A stretch of DNA of 64,000 nt from an uncultured Verrucomicrobiales bacterium (GCA_937891465.1 CALAHF010000080.1:1-64000); one strand, 5' to 3'. Counted from the first letter of the stretch, positions 18,631 to 27,625 are shown. Translations and numbers: made by a program. Notes: a model not told the origin generated them from the letters alone.

Positions 18631-19108
18631 AATTACATTTTTTACGGATCGTTTCCGTTCCAGTCGAAGCCTTCGGACTTGGGGCGCCAGTTTTTTAATT
18701 GTCGGAATTTTAAATTCGACTGTTTTTGCGTTTCTCAATGAAGCGCTATCGATCGCCTTTGAAATTGCGGCTCCCTACGTTGAAAAAGACAAGTTCGCAG
18801 TGCGGGAAGATAATTGGTCAGGTGAAATCCCTGCAGGCGAATCCAAATTGATTCGTCACCAGTTATTTCGGGGGAACGAATATTGGTTTTGGCTCGGATC
18901 CAGTTTTGAGAATGCCAAGGTCACCGTGGAGATTTTTGATTCCGAGGGAAATCCAGTCGGAGTTGAGACATTTGCAGAAAAAAACAAAGCAGGCGTTCGG
19001 TTGTTGCCGCCTAAAACAGCTGTTTATTTCATTCGTATCACAGTTGCTGACGCGAATAGCGCAAAAGGAGAGACTTTAGATTGGGGACTTGTTTACGGCT
19101 ATCGGTAG
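18620..19108 (+). CDS. membrane-anchored or secreted protein of unknown function
   Basis: A 162-residue protein without a recognised family. The ATG at 18620 is preceded by GGAGGGCAGGG, a good ribosome-binding site lying inside the upstream gene. A basic N terminus (DRFRSSRSLR) precedes one hydrophobic segment (ASFLIVGILNSTVFAFLN). The exported part, with SGEIPAGESKLIRHQLFRGNEYWFWL, VTVEIFDSEGNPVG and AVYFIRITV, looks like a beta-sandwich similar in outline to pre-peptidase C-terminal domains; that resemblance is weak. It overlaps the preceding secreted gene by 11 bases. Confidence 0.6.
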   Translation: MTSKITFFTDRFRSSRSLRTWGASFLIVGILNSTVFAFLNEALSIAFEIAAPYVEKDKFAVREDNWSGEIPAGESKLIRHQLFRGNEYWFWLGSSFENAKVTVEIFDSEGNPVGVETFAEKNKAGVRLLPPKTAVYFIRITVADANSAKGETLDWGLVYGYR

Positions 19109-19132
19109 GGCATCTTGGTCGCCACTCGAAAT

Positions 19133-20128
19133 ATGGCTACCCACACTTTAGAATACGAAAGCCCGCATTTTTTGCAGTCCCTCTTTGCTCACGATTTGAG
19201 CCTTCTTGATCTGTTGGGGGAAACCTTTCATGTCTCGCTAACGACGCGGGATGGATGGCTTCGCATGGAAGGTGATGACGATAAAATCGGGGACGTGACT
19301 CGAATTTTCTCCGAACTCGAAACAGCTCGCCGAAAAGGCAGCGATATCACTGCCCACACATTTCGATACGCCCTGGAAAATGCGACAGCGGCTGGATCAA
19401 CCGATGGAGAAACCGCTGAATCGATTGCGGAATTTGCCGAATTCAAACTTCTGGGTTCCTCAACGAAGCCTGCGGTGACACCGCGGACGAAGAATCAGCT
19501 GGCGTATCTTCGCGCATTACGGGACCATGACGTGTCTTTTGGAATTGGACCTGCCGGCACCGGGAAAACCTATCTTGCGATGGCCTACGCGCTCGATCTG
19601 TTGAAGAAACGCAAGATTGACCGGATCATGCTGACCCGTCCTGCGGTTGAGGCGGGTGAGGCACTGGGATTTCTTCCCGGAGCGTTGGAGGAGAAAGTCC
19701 TGCCGTATCTCAGGCCCCTCTATGATGCGCTAAATGATATGGTCGAAACCAGCGAGGCCCAGAAGTTCGCCGAAAAAAATCTCATCGAAATCGCCCCGCT
19801 TGCGTACATGCGAGGCCGGACGTTGAATCGCGCCTGTGTTATTTTGGATGAAGCTCAAAATGCCACCCGAGAGCAAATGTTGATGTTTTTGACTCGACTG
19901 GGTGAGAATTCGAAATGTATCGTGACGGGCGATCCGTCTCAGATCGATTTACGCCCTGTGAAAAAATCCGGTTTGCTTGAAGCGATGCGTCATTTAAGAA
20001 GGGTGGATGGCATCAGTTTCACTGAATTTGATACCCGTGACGTTGTTCGCCACCCAGTCGTTCAACGAATCATCGAGGCATACGATCGGGGAAGAACAGA
20101 TGAGAACGATGATGGAGGGAAATCGTAG
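19133..20128 (+). CDS. phoH: PhoH-family ATPase
   Basis: A 331-residue cytoplasmic ATPase of the PhoH/YbeZ family. A KH-like N-terminal region ([22 protein letters not shown]) precedes the PhoH core: Walker A GPAGTGKT at 139-146, [16 protein letters not shown], Walker B-like VILDEAQNA, and [10 protein letters not shown]. The family is linked to RNA metabolism and often works with the endoribonuclease YbeY; here ybeY is about 33 kb away. I start at the ATG at 19133, because the TTG at 19115 adds only a short unsupported leader. Confidence 0.92.
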   Translation: MATHTLEYESPHFLQSLFAHDLSLLDLLGETFHVSLTTRDGWLRMEGDDDKIGDVTRIFSELETARRKGSDITAHTFRYALENATAAGSTDGETAESIAEFAEFKLLGSSTKPAVTPRTKNQLAYLRALRDHDVSFGIGPAGTGKTYLAMAYALDLLKKRKIDRIMLTRPAVEAGEALGFLPGALEEKVLPYLRPLYDALNDMVETSEAQKFAEKNLIEIAPLAYMRGRTLNRACVILDEAQNATREQMLMFLTRLGENSKCIVTGDPSQIDLRPVKKSGLLEAMRHLRRVDGISFTEFDTRDVVRHPVVQRIIEAYDRGRTDENDDGGKS

Positions 20129-20236
20129 ACCTCTGCGGTATTTTCTGAAATAAAATGGCGCAATTTAAAGATTTCACACTACGATGGCGCCTCTTCTCCA
20201 AGACTCATTTAGAGTCCAGTCTTCAAACTTTAAAAA

Positions 20237-20560
20237 TTGAATAACGTGAGCAGTCATCTATCAAACGACATTGAGATCGAAGGCGATCTGACCTGTGCTT
20301 CCGACCTGATCTTCGACGGTGTAATCAAAGGAAACATCATTTCTAAAGGAAGCCTCACCATCGGTCAAAATGCCACGGTGAACGGAGACCTGAAAGCAGA
20401 GCGTGCCGTAATCGAAGGTAACGTTAACGGAAACGGAACTTTTAGTCAGTGCCGTCTCGCTCCTACATCTGAAATCTCCGGTTCGGTTACGACCGTGAGC
20501 CTCGAGATGGAAGAAGGCGCATCGCTTGCTGGACAGTGCAAGGTTGGTAAAAAGGCCTAA
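20237..20560 (+). CDS. bactofilin
   Basis: A 107-residue bactofilin, a polymer-forming cytoskeletal protein. Repeating beta-helix turns are visible: IEIEGDLTCASDLIFDGVIKG, GSLTIGQNATVNGDLKAERAV and IEGNVNGNG. Bactofilins assemble without nucleotide beside the membrane and help position wall or surface structures. The start is TTG at 20237, with GTG at 20246 as an alternative that removes three residues. The flanking tails are short, as usual for this family. It is followed by a strong terminator, so it is probably a single-gene unit after phoH. Confidence 0.9.
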   Translation: MNNVSSHLSNDIEIEGDLTCASDLIFDGVIKGNIISKGSLTIGQNATVNGDLKAERAVIEGNVNGNGTFSQCRLAPTSEISGSVTTVSLEMEEGASLAGQCKVGKKA

Positions 20561-20608
20561 TTGTTTAAGACAGCGTAATTCTACAGAGTCCTGCGCTATC
20601 TATTTTTT

Positions 20609-20646
20609 AAAAAAGCCTCGTTTCCTTTTGGGAGCGGGGCTTTTTT
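20609..20646 (+). terminator. rho-independent terminator of bactofilin gene
   Basis: AAAAAGCCTCG and CGGGGCTTTTTT pair, with one T-G pair, around a loop of about 14 bases, ending in six Ts. Confidence 0.85.
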
Positions 20647-20657
20647 GCGTCCTTTAC

Positions 20658-20700
20658 GAATCAACAGGGTCAGTTCGACGAACAGACCCTGTTGGATCGT
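20658..20700. repeat. dispersed ACCCTATTGG/TTCG element, copy 4
   Basis: AACAGGGTC at 20663-20671 and GACCCTGTT at 20685-20693 form a perfect 9-bp inverted repeat around a TTCGACGAA-containing loop. It follows the bactofilin terminator. Confidence 0.8.
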
Positions 20701-20762
20701 TTAAGTCAGCGGTGTGATTTTTTTACTGACTGAAGGCAGTCGTGTTGTTAGGGTGCTGGGTG

Positions 20763-22397
20763 ATGAGTTGGGAAACATACGGACGAAATTACACAAGATG
20801 GGTTGCAGGTGTTTTTTGTTTATGGGCAATGGGGGGGCAATTGGTCGCAGCCGATGACTATCGGAAGCCCAATTACGATTCGCTGCCTTTTCCAGAAGGT
20901 GGAATCCTGATGGATGAGAGCAAGAAAGCAGGATTTCTCAATGCGTTAGCGGCGATCGCTAGAAATTATGATGACGTATCCAATTCGGATCGGGCACGTG
21001 CGGTTGCTTTGGCGCGCCGGGTCGATCCATTGCATAAGCCGTCGTTTATTGCTGACTATCAGCTCGATCGTGGTGTGAAGCCCGAGCCGACTGCTGACTA
21101 CGAGAGGAAGAAAGACGCGGTTTATGCGGTTTATAAAACGTCATTGGATTTTTCGAGAGCACCTGACAAAAAAGCGAAAGAGTATTCCGGATATTTGATC
21201 GATTTGTTGATTGGGGTGGAACCTCAGGACACAAACTACCCAGCCTTGATGGGTGAATATGAAAAGGAGTTCCCCTCAGTGAGTTGGGAGTCCATCGTTT
21301 CTATCGAAGGTGACTCACTCGCTCCGCCTCCGGTTTCTCTGGGTGGACCCGGCCATCAGTTCGCGTTTCTTTCTACGGATGGGATTTTAAAAATTCAGTC
21401 AAACAGCAAGTCCGGGGGAGCAAGTGGATTGCAGTTTCCTGGAAAGAATCCGGTGGAAACAGGGATTTTTAGATCAGCTTTTCGGGAAGGGGTGAAATAT
21501 CTCGGGCAGAAAAAATCAGGCATCACCCGAGGGTGGACGGTTTCATTCAAAGCTGATGGAGAATTTAAGGACGAGTTTTTGGAAGAGCAGGGACCCGCTG
21601 CGGCGTTGGGGAGCGTATTGTCGCTTCAAGCGCTTGTTGAAAACGTTGAATTTGATCCTGCTGTGGCGTTTGCAGGGGATGTGAATGCCGATGGATCAAT
21701 TCAACCCATTCATGACATTCGTGATCGACTGAATTCGATTGGGAAATCAGAGATCAAAATTATAGGTATCCCAATGGCTGACGCCGGTTCTCTTGGGGAT
21801 ATCCTCATTCTAAACGGGCCGAAGGTTTTTGCAGAACGTCAGATTTTCGGGGTGCGTTCGATGAAAGAAGCTTCCGAATTGTCCCGCCCATTTTCAAGTC
21901 GTGCTCAAGATCTCCAGGCGGCGATGGATAAATTTTCTGAGATTCAGGAAGTGCTATTGAAGCCCGGTGGGATGAAACATTTGACGAATAGTCATGTGCT
22001 GAAACGTTTGCAGGAGGTGACTCAGCTGGCACCTAATCATCTTTCAGCAAAAATGTTGGCTTTCAAGGGGCTTCAACGAGCACCGGGAAAACTGACGTTG
22101 GGAGCTTCTCTCGAGTTAGTAATGGAGCCGCTTAAATCGATGACTAGCGGAGATGATGAGAAAATGAAAATAACAAGTGCTGGCTTGGATCCTGAAGCTG
22201 TTCTCCGATTGCAGCGTTATGCAAAGGGAATTGACGGACGTTTGAAGAAACTGAGCAGTGCGGTGGTCAACCTTTCGAATGCAGGTCGAGTTGGTTCAGA
22301 TAAATTTACAGCTCAGGAAATTGCGACCACTCGGTTGAAGGATGAATTGGCCGCTGTGGGACGGAATATTGATGTGCGAGAGGAGATGATGCGATGA
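20763..22397 (+). CDS. secreted Lon-like pseudoprotease
   Basis: A 544-residue secreted protein related to the Lon (S16) proteolytic domain. ATG at 20763 gives a signal peptide ending near VAA at 28-30. A Lon-like block runs from about 255 to 350, followed by helices. Where Lon has its catalytic Ser in GPSA, this protein reads GPAA (Ala279); where Lon has the catalytic Lys in the PIGG..K segment, it reads PIHDIRDRL (Arg322). Both dyad residues are thus lost, so it is probably not a protease. There is no AAA+ domain. Its stop overlaps the start of the next gene (ATGA), which encodes a paralogue with an intact dyad; a regulatory or scaffold role is inferred. Confidence 0.75.
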   Translation: MSWETYGRNYTRWVAGVFCLWAMGGQLVAADDYRKPNYDSLPFPEGGILMDESKKAGFLNALAAIARNYDDVSNSDRARAVALARRVDPLHKPSFIADYQLDRGVKPEPTADYERKKDAVYAVYKTSLDFSRAPDKKAKEYSGYLIDLLIGVEPQDTNYPALMGEYEKEFPSVSWESIVSIEGDSLAPPPVSLGGPGHQFAFLSTDGILKIQSNSKSGGASGLQFPGKNPVETGIFRSAFREGVKYLGQKKSGITRGWTVSFKADGEFKDEFLEEQGPAAALGSVLSLQALVENVEFDPAVAFAGDVNADGSIQPIHDIRDRLNSIGKSEIKIIGIPMADAGSLGDILILNGPKVFAERQIFGVRSMKEASELSRPFSSRAQDLQAAMDKFSEIQEVLLKPGGMKHLTNSHVLKRLQEVTQLAPNHLSAKMLAFKGLQRAPGKLTLGASLELVMEPLKSMTSGDDEKMKITSAGLDPEAVLRLQRYAKGIDGRLKKLSSAVVNLSNAGRVGSDKFTAQEIATTRLKDELAAVGRNIDVREEMMR

Positions 22398-24016
22398 AAA
22401 AATGGGTGTTATTTCTTGGGTTTTTGAACTGTGCCATCACCTTTGGTCAGGAAGTTCCGGCTCCTATTGAGTTTGAGGAAGCGTCTCTTGCAAAAATTCC
22501 GACTCAACTTCGGGCAGAGATCGCCTCAGCGCTTCAGGCCGTTCTTCAGAAGGAAGATGTTCCTCAGAAAGTGAAGGCGCTGGCTCAGCAACTTTATTTC
22601 GGGAAAGATGCGCTGGATGAGACTGAAATAAGTGCAGCAAGGCTGGCTCTTGGTGAAGCTGTGTTCTCATGTGAGATCCAGTCACTTGCCACGAAAATTC
22701 CTGATGATGCTCCGGAGGTGGCGGCTCATTTGCTCAGTTTGGCCTTGGCATTAAATCCCGATAATTTGAATTTGGCTTACGAACTCGAGACGATCAAAAT
22801 TCAAAAAAATGTAAAGTTGAGATGGGCGATTACTGAAAAAAAAGAACCACCGAGCTTGATGGTTACCGCGGCAACTTCGATCCAAGGGCTCGCGAGAACA
22901 CAATCATTGATCAAAGGATTATTGGTGCAACAACTCGCCGGAAGTCAGTTTGCGGGATCTGCGTCACAGATGAACGCCACGGCAATTTCATCACCCAACA
23001 AAGGCGAATGGCTAATAGGTTTCAATCAGCCGGTAGGAGAAATGATGTCAGGCGCCCTTGGTCGGGTTGATAAGTTTTTGGGAAAACGCCATGAACTTCC
23101 AAATGGGGCGCGAGTCGAAATCAGTTTTGAAGAGCAGTATGTCCCGAAAGACGGCCCATCAGCTGCGGTTGCTTGCACCTTGCTTTTGGAATCACTGATT
23201 ACGGGTGCCGAATACGATTCCGCATTCGCCGTTACCGGGGATATGGATGAAGAAGGTGTAGTGGGGCCTGTGGGAGGGATTGATGGAAAAATTCGCGGTG
23301 CCGCGAAGCGAAGCTGCAAAGTGATCGCGATTCCTGCAAAAAACAAACAGGTCATCAGCGACCTACTAATCATGGAAGGGCCGCTTTCGATTTCAAAAAT
23401 TCAGATTTTTACGATTGCGACGTATGATCAGGCGCTGAAGATTGCTCTCTCGCCAGAGTCCCGAGATGAAAAATTGAAACAAGCGCTTTCGGAATTTGGA
23501 GAGATTCAGTCAGTTTTAAAAAAGCCAAACGGAGCCAATTTTCTTCGTAATGCTCAGGTTCAGAAAAAGTTGCGTAATATCATTGCTTTGGCTCCAAACC
23601 ATTTGTCGGCCCGTTTACTTTTGCTGAAAGGGCTGGGGAAAGAACCAACTCAACTTTCGCTCGCGGGGTCGCTTTTGACAATCGATCGGGCGGCTGCACC
23701 TTTAATTAGAGCTTTGGAGCAAGGAAAATTCGAGAATAACGATGATCTGTCAGGTGATGAGTATGCGGATGCGATTTCCAAAATTAAACGAGTTCGCGCA
23801 CAACTCGATTCCCGCACTCACCTTTGTGCAGATGCAATCGTGGATTACTCCGTGTTCATCAGGGAATGGGTGAATGACCGGCCAAGTTCGCGGAATAAGC
23901 AAATTGAACTCGTTGGAAATATCAAAAAATCCGGAGATAGAGTCGGAGGGGAATACGATAAATTGCACAAACGCCCAGACGTTAGGGAAGAACTGGAGAT
24001 TGAAGATCCGGAATAG
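22394..24016 (+). CDS. secreted Lon-like serine protease (S16 domain)
   Basis: A 540-residue secreted protein. The signal peptide is MKKWVLFLGFLNCAITFGQ. A helical region is followed by an S16-like proteolytic domain at about 205-345: PKDGPSAAVACTLLLESL carries Ser256 and GPVGGIDGKIRGAAK carries Lys299, matching the Lon Ser-Lys dyad context. The helical C terminus resembles that of the preceding paralogue (FLRNAQVQKKL, IALAPNHLSARLLLLKGL). There is no ATPase domain, so it must act without Lon-type unfolding. It overlaps the upstream pseudoprotease by 4 bases. The likely location is the periplasm; the substrate is unknown. Confidence 0.78.
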   Translation: MKKWVLFLGFLNCAITFGQEVPAPIEFEEASLAKIPTQLRAEIASALQAVLQKEDVPQKVKALAQQLYFGKDALDETEISAARLALGEAVFSCEIQSLATKIPDDAPEVAAHLLSLALALNPDNLNLAYELETIKIQKNVKLRWAITEKKEPPSLMVTAATSIQGLARTQSLIKGLLVQQLAGSQFAGSASQMNATAISSPNKGEWLIGFNQPVGEMMSGALGRVDKFLGKRHELPNGARVEISFEEQYVPKDGPSAAVACTLLLESLITGAEYDSAFAVTGDMDEEGVVGPVGGIDGKIRGAAKRSCKVIAIPAKNKQVISDLLIMEGPLSISKIQIFTIATYDQALKIALSPESRDEKLKQALSEFGEIQSVLKKPNGANFLRNAQVQKKLRNIIALAPNHLSARLLLLKGLGKEPTQLSLAGSLLTIDRAAAPLIRALEQGKFENNDDLSGDEYADAISKIKRVRAQLDSRTHLCADAIVDYSVFIREWVNDRPSSRNKQIELVGNIKKSGDRVGGEYDKLHKRPDVREELEIEDPE

Positions 24017-24017
24017 C

Positions 24018-25769
24018 TCAGTTGCCCTGCATTTGAATAAGCCGGGGGGAATCAAGGCTTTTCGGCAACACGTGAGTCGCTAAGACAACTCCTGCTCCCC
24101 GGTTTTTTTCCCTCAGAATGGCTTCGCAAACGCGATCGGTAGATTCATCATCGAGGGCTGCAAACGGTTCATCCATTAAGAGGAATGGGCGGCCTGAGAC
24201 AAGCGCACGGCACAGAGCCAATCGATACTGTTGACCCACGCTCAGGTTTCGGCCTCGGTCGGCGAGGATTTCGTCCAGTCCACCGACATTCCGTCCTTTG
24301 ATTACGGTCGCTAGATCAACTTCCTCAAGTGCCTGCCACACTTTTTCGTCCGTCGCGTCGGGATTCCCGAGTGTGATGTTGTCGCGAATGGTGCCAACAA
24401 AAAGGTAGGGTTGTTGCTCAACAAAAGCGGAGATAAGAGGGGAGGCTTGTTTGAAGCACAAATCGGAACCGTCTTTCAGACCGAGGTTAAAGTCTCCCGA
24501 AGAGGCCGAACGCAACCCTGCTACAGATTCAAGTAAGGTTGATTTTCCACAGCCAGAAGGCCCCATGAGGGCGACGATTTCGCCGGACTGAATTTCGAAA
24601 TCAAAGTTGTCGATGATGGGTTTCTCGTTGTCGAAGCCCAGCGTCAATCCAGATACGGTTAAAGATTGAACCTTCGGTATTTGGGATTCGAATATTTCTC
24701 CAAATACTGTGTTCGAATCAGCAACGTGGTTTTTTTCGTCGTATAATACGGACGCGAGCCGCCCGCCTTCGATGAAAAAGCGATTCCAATCATAAGCTGA
24801 AGCAACAAGCTCTTTGGCCGACCCGAGAAAAACGTTGATAAAAAACGGATACACGAGGGCGTCAGTGACCGTGAGCTGTCCTCCTTTTATTTGAAACGCT
24901 ACGAGGGATAAGATGGCGGTGATAACCAACTGGCCACTTGTTTCATTGAGTCCCATAAGCGCCGCCATTGACTTGATGATGCGCATTCCGGTTTTGAAAA
25001 GTAGGTCCAGCTGAACATTGATTCGCTGAAACGTGAACTTCTCGCCGCCGTAACTTCGAATGGTTCGCACGCCTTCAAAGGTTTCAATCACCGATTGAAA
25101 CACGTCGCCTTCGATTTCGCGGGCTTCAGAAAGTGTCGCAGCCATCCGTCGTTGAACGAATAGATTGATCAGCGCGAGTGCCACCGCCGCAAAAATAGGA
25201 ATGAGAGCAACGGTTCCGCTGTAGAAAAAGAACAACGCAGCGGAGCCAATTAGCATCGTGAAATTCTGAATCTGATCCGGGATCGACATCGTCAGAAATT
25301 CCTCTGCGTTGTGAAGATCGCCGGACATTCGCATCATCCAATCTCCCCGGCCGGACGAATCGAGTTTCTCAATTCGCGTTCGGTTCAAGGCGTGAACCGC
25401 GCCCCGTCGCAAATCGTTGCTTACGGTTAAGCGAAGCCATTCCCGGAGAACACCGGTCAGAAAAATAGCAACCCAAAGGCAGGCGGCAATGGCGACTCCA
25501 AACAGAACCAGAGACTTTATGAATTCTTCGGCGTTGGCTTCGGAAACAGTTTCGGCCCCCTCGGTGAAAAATTGCAACAACCGTGGAGGAAGCAAAAAGA
25601 TTGAGGACAGTAGCACGCTCGCTGGAATCCAGAGTTTGTATTTCCAACCCAACCGTTTGGTGACCTCTCGAATTAAGCGAAAGCCGTAGCGTCGCCCGAG
25701 AGAAAGGTCGGGTGGAATTTGAGAGTTGGGAGCTGAATCCATAATCAGAGGAGGGCGAATGCCTGCCAT
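24018..25769 (-). CDS. ABC exporter, fused membrane and ATPase domains
   Basis: A 583-residue half-transporter of the exporter type. Residues ~40-330 form a six-helix membrane domain; the ATPase domain has Walker A GPSGCGKST at 403-411, signature LSVGQ at 509-513, Walker B FLLMDEP near 530 and the switch His in ATH near 566. It has no C39 peptidase domain. It is divergent from the radical SAM gene, with 144 bases between the starts, so shared regulation and export of the modified peptide are plausible but inferred. It is convergent with the Lon-like gene. An alternative start is Met10 at 25742. Confidence 0.85.
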   Translation of the reverse strand: MAGIRPPLIMDSAPNSQIPPDLSLGRRYGFRLIREVTKRLGWKYKLWIPASVLLSSIFLLPPRLLQFFTEGAETVSEANAEEFIKSLVLFGVAIAACLWVAIFLTGVLREWLRLTVSNDLRRGAVHALNRTRIEKLDSSGRGDWMMRMSGDLHNAEEFLTMSIPDQIQNFTMLIGSAALFFFYSGTVALIPIFAAVALALINLFVQRRMAATLSEAREIEGDVFQSVIETFEGVRTIRSYGGEKFTFQRINVQLDLLFKTGMRIIKSMAALMGLNETSGQLVITAILSLVAFQIKGGQLTVTDALVYPFFINVFLGSAKELVASAYDWNRFFIEGGRLASVLYDEKNHVADSNTVFGEIFESQIPKVQSLTVSGLTLGFDNEKPIIDNFDFEIQSGEIVALMGPSGCGKSTLLESVAGLRSASSGDFNLGLKDGSDLCFKQASPLISAFVEQQPYLFVGTIRDNITLGNPDATDEKVWQALEEVDLATVIKGRNVGGLDEILADRGRNLSVGQQYRLALCRALVSGRPFLLMDEPFAALDDESTDRVCEAILREKNRGAGVVLATHVLPKSLDSPRLIQMQGN

Positions 25770-25913
25770 TCTAGAGAGACGAACTTCAAACGAATTTATG
25801 AAAATGAGTGAGTTGCAAGAGAATGAAATCGTTTTTCGAAAAATTTTCTAAAAATCTGAATAAGCAAAACAACCGGTTCGTCTCTCTCATACACCACAAC
25901 TGGTCGCCCCATT

Positions 25914-27128
25914 ATGACAGAAACACTTTCACCACCGGAAATCGCAACCCCGCTCGCAATTCCCGCGACGCCTACAGAAGTCGAACAGCTTTTTCTTTCG
26001 CTGCTTGTGATTCAGCCCAGCCCGTTCTGCAATATCAATTGCGACTACTGCTACCTCCCTGACCGGACGAATACCCACCGGATGGATTTCGACGTGTTGC
26101 AAAAAACCTTGGAACGCGTTTTTGAAAGCGGGCTCGTGGGTGCTCCCTTTACATTGCTCTGGCACGCCGGTGAACCTCTTGCTGTACCTTTGAAATGGTA
26201 CCAAACCGCTTTTGAGCTTATCGGAAAATTTCCCGGCACGAAAGAGTTCGTCGAACACAATTTCCAGACCAATGGAACGCTGGTGAATGACGCCTGGTGC
26301 GATTTCATCAACGAAAACAAAATTGTCGTTGGTGTCAGTATCGACGGTCCCGAGTTCATTCACGATCATCATCGCAAGACCCGTAAAGGCGAGGGCTCTC
26401 ATGCAAAGGCGATGCGGGGCTACAAAAAGCTCAAGGATGCCGGATGTAACCCAGGTGTGGTCAGCGTGATTTCTGACATCGCAGTTGATCACCCGGATGA
26501 GATTTACGACTTTTTCATCGAAAACGACATCGACGCCGTTGGCTTCAACATCGAAGAAATCGAAGGAGCGAATGAAACCAGTTCGCTGGGCCGCCCCGTC
26601 GATGGTGATGAACGCATGCGCGCATTTCTTACCCAATTTTACCTTCGGAATAAAGCGGATGGATTTCCGATTCGCGTTCGGGAATTCGAAACGGCGAGGA
26701 CCAACATCCTGAACCCGTTCGATTTCCAAACTCCCTGGGGAAGTTATTACAACTCAGAGGTCGATCCGCTCGGTATGGTAAACGTCGATTGTTACGGAAA
26801 TTTTTCGACCTTCTCACCTGAGTTGCTTGGTCAGCCCACCGAAAAATACGGAACGTTCAACTTTGGAAATGTGATCAAACAAGGGCTTTTCGAGGCCACT
26901 GTGAACCCCGCGTTTCAGAAGGTCCTCGAAGACATCGAGGCCGGAAATAAGAAGTGCGCCGAGACCTGCCCCTTTTGGAAAGGCTGCGGTGGAGCGTCAC
27001 CTTCGAACAAATATTACGAAAACGGAACGTTCGATTCCACCGAAACATCGAACTGCCGATCCACCGTGCAAATCCCGATGCAGATCGTCCTGGATGATCT
27101 CGGCAAAACCATGGCGGACATCGCGTAA
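25914..27128 (+). CDS. radical SAM/SPASM peptide maturase, GrrM/OscB-like
   Basis: A 404-residue radical SAM enzyme. The [4Fe-4S] motif is CNINCDYC, with Cys39, Cys43 and Cys46. The sequence around it (LLVIQPSPFC...YCYLPDRT), then WHAGEPLAVPLKWY, NFQTNGTLVNDAWC, VGVSIDGPEFIHDHHRKTR and GFNIEEIEGANETSSLG, are hallmarks of the GrrM/OscB family. C348, C352, C358 and C381 are candidate SPASM-domain cluster ligands. Known members form three-residue cyclophanes, linking an aromatic side chain to the beta carbon of a residue two places on. The next gene encodes a precursor with suitable F-x-N and W-x-R/N motifs, supporting this role here by inference. Confidence 0.88.
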   Translation: MTETLSPPEIATPLAIPATPTEVEQLFLSLLVIQPSPFCNINCDYCYLPDRTNTHRMDFDVLQKTLERVFESGLVGAPFTLLWHAGEPLAVPLKWYQTAFELIGKFPGTKEFVEHNFQTNGTLVNDAWCDFINENKIVVGVSIDGPEFIHDHHRKTRKGEGSHAKAMRGYKKLKDAGCNPGVVSVISDIAVDHPDEIYDFFIENDIDAVGFNIEEIEGANETSSLGRPVDGDERMRAFLTQFYLRNKADGFPIRVREFETARTNILNPFDFQTPWGSYYNSEVDPLGMVNVDCYGNFSTFSPELLGQPTEKYGTFNFGNVIKQGLFEATVNPAFQKVLEDIEAGNKKCAETCPFWKGCGGASPSNKYYENGTFDSTETSNCRSTVQIPMQIVLDDLGKTMADIA

Positions 27129-27210
27129 AACATTTTTTAACCAACCCAATTTCTGGCGAATCGGACCTGCTCCCACCGTGCTGCCGAATAACCCAAACCA
27201 AACTAATACA

Positions 27211-27444
27211 ATGGCAATCCTAAGAAGTACAGATGGTAAGTTCTACGAAGTTGCAGACGAGCAGTTGCAAGACAAGCTCATCGCAGGCGAAGAACTGAAA
27301 TCAAAACTCAGCGGCGCGGCTACCGGCCAGGCCCCTGAAGTGAAAAAAGACGAAGAAGTGACAGCGCACGGCTATTGCTGGCGTCGGAACTGCTTCCACA
27401 ACTGCTGGAGTCGCAATTGCTTCCGCAATTGCCACCGGCACTAA
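27211..27444 (+). CDS. RiPP precursor peptide with duplicated Cys/aromatic core
   Basis: A 77-residue putative precursor. The acidic leader, residues 1-~52, begins MAILRSTDGKFYEVADEQL and ends VKKDEEVTAHG. The core holds five Cys (56, 61, 65, 70, 74) and a tandem 9-residue repeat: WRRNCFHNC (57-65) and WSRNCFRNC (66-74), then HRH. F62-H-N64 and F71-R-N73 fit the aromatic-x-Asn rule for three-residue cyclophanes; W57 and W66 could also react. Every Cys but the first follows Asn, and Cys is the usual target of MNIO enzymes. It lies between the rSAM and MNIO genes. The ATG at 27211 follows ACAATACA with no strong ribosome site. The mature product is unknown. Confidence 0.82.
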   Translation: MAILRSTDGKFYEVADEQLQDKLIAGEELKSKLSGAATGQAPEVKKDEEVTAHGYCWRRNCFHNCWSRNCFRNCHRH

Positions 27445-27457
27445 GTCGTAATTTCCC

Positions 27458-27501
27458 AACCGCTCGCCTCTCCGCCCAAAGAGCGCAGGGGCGGCGGTTT
27501 T
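27458..27501 (+). terminator. possible attenuator hairpin after the precursor gene
   Basis: AACCGCTCGCC...CCGCCC can pair imperfectly with GGGGCGGCGGTT, followed by TTTT. It could limit read-through from the precursor into the MNIO gene, favouring peptide over enzyme. The bulges make the call tentative. Confidence 0.45.
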
Positions 27502-27510
27502 GGGGATTTC

Positions 27511-27608
27511 GAACCAACCTCATTGAGTCGATGATCCAACCCTGTTGGATCGAAAGCTTGAAATGAACAAACCCTATCCGATCGTCACATAAACCCTGTT
27601 CGATCGGA
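27511..27608. repeat. dispersed ACCCTATTGG/TTCG element, copy 5
   Basis: Four GAACCAACC/CCAACCCTGTTGGATCG/AACCCTATCCGATCG/AACCCTGTTCGATCG units occupy the gap between the precursor and MNIO genes. Confidence 0.78.
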
Positions 27609-27625
27609 TTTTTTCTTCTACGACA

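Noticed and set aside
26989-27210. Longer start for the precursor gene
   Set aside because: The frame upstream of 27211 overlaps the end of the rSAM gene in another frame; the ATG at 27211 gives a proper leader.
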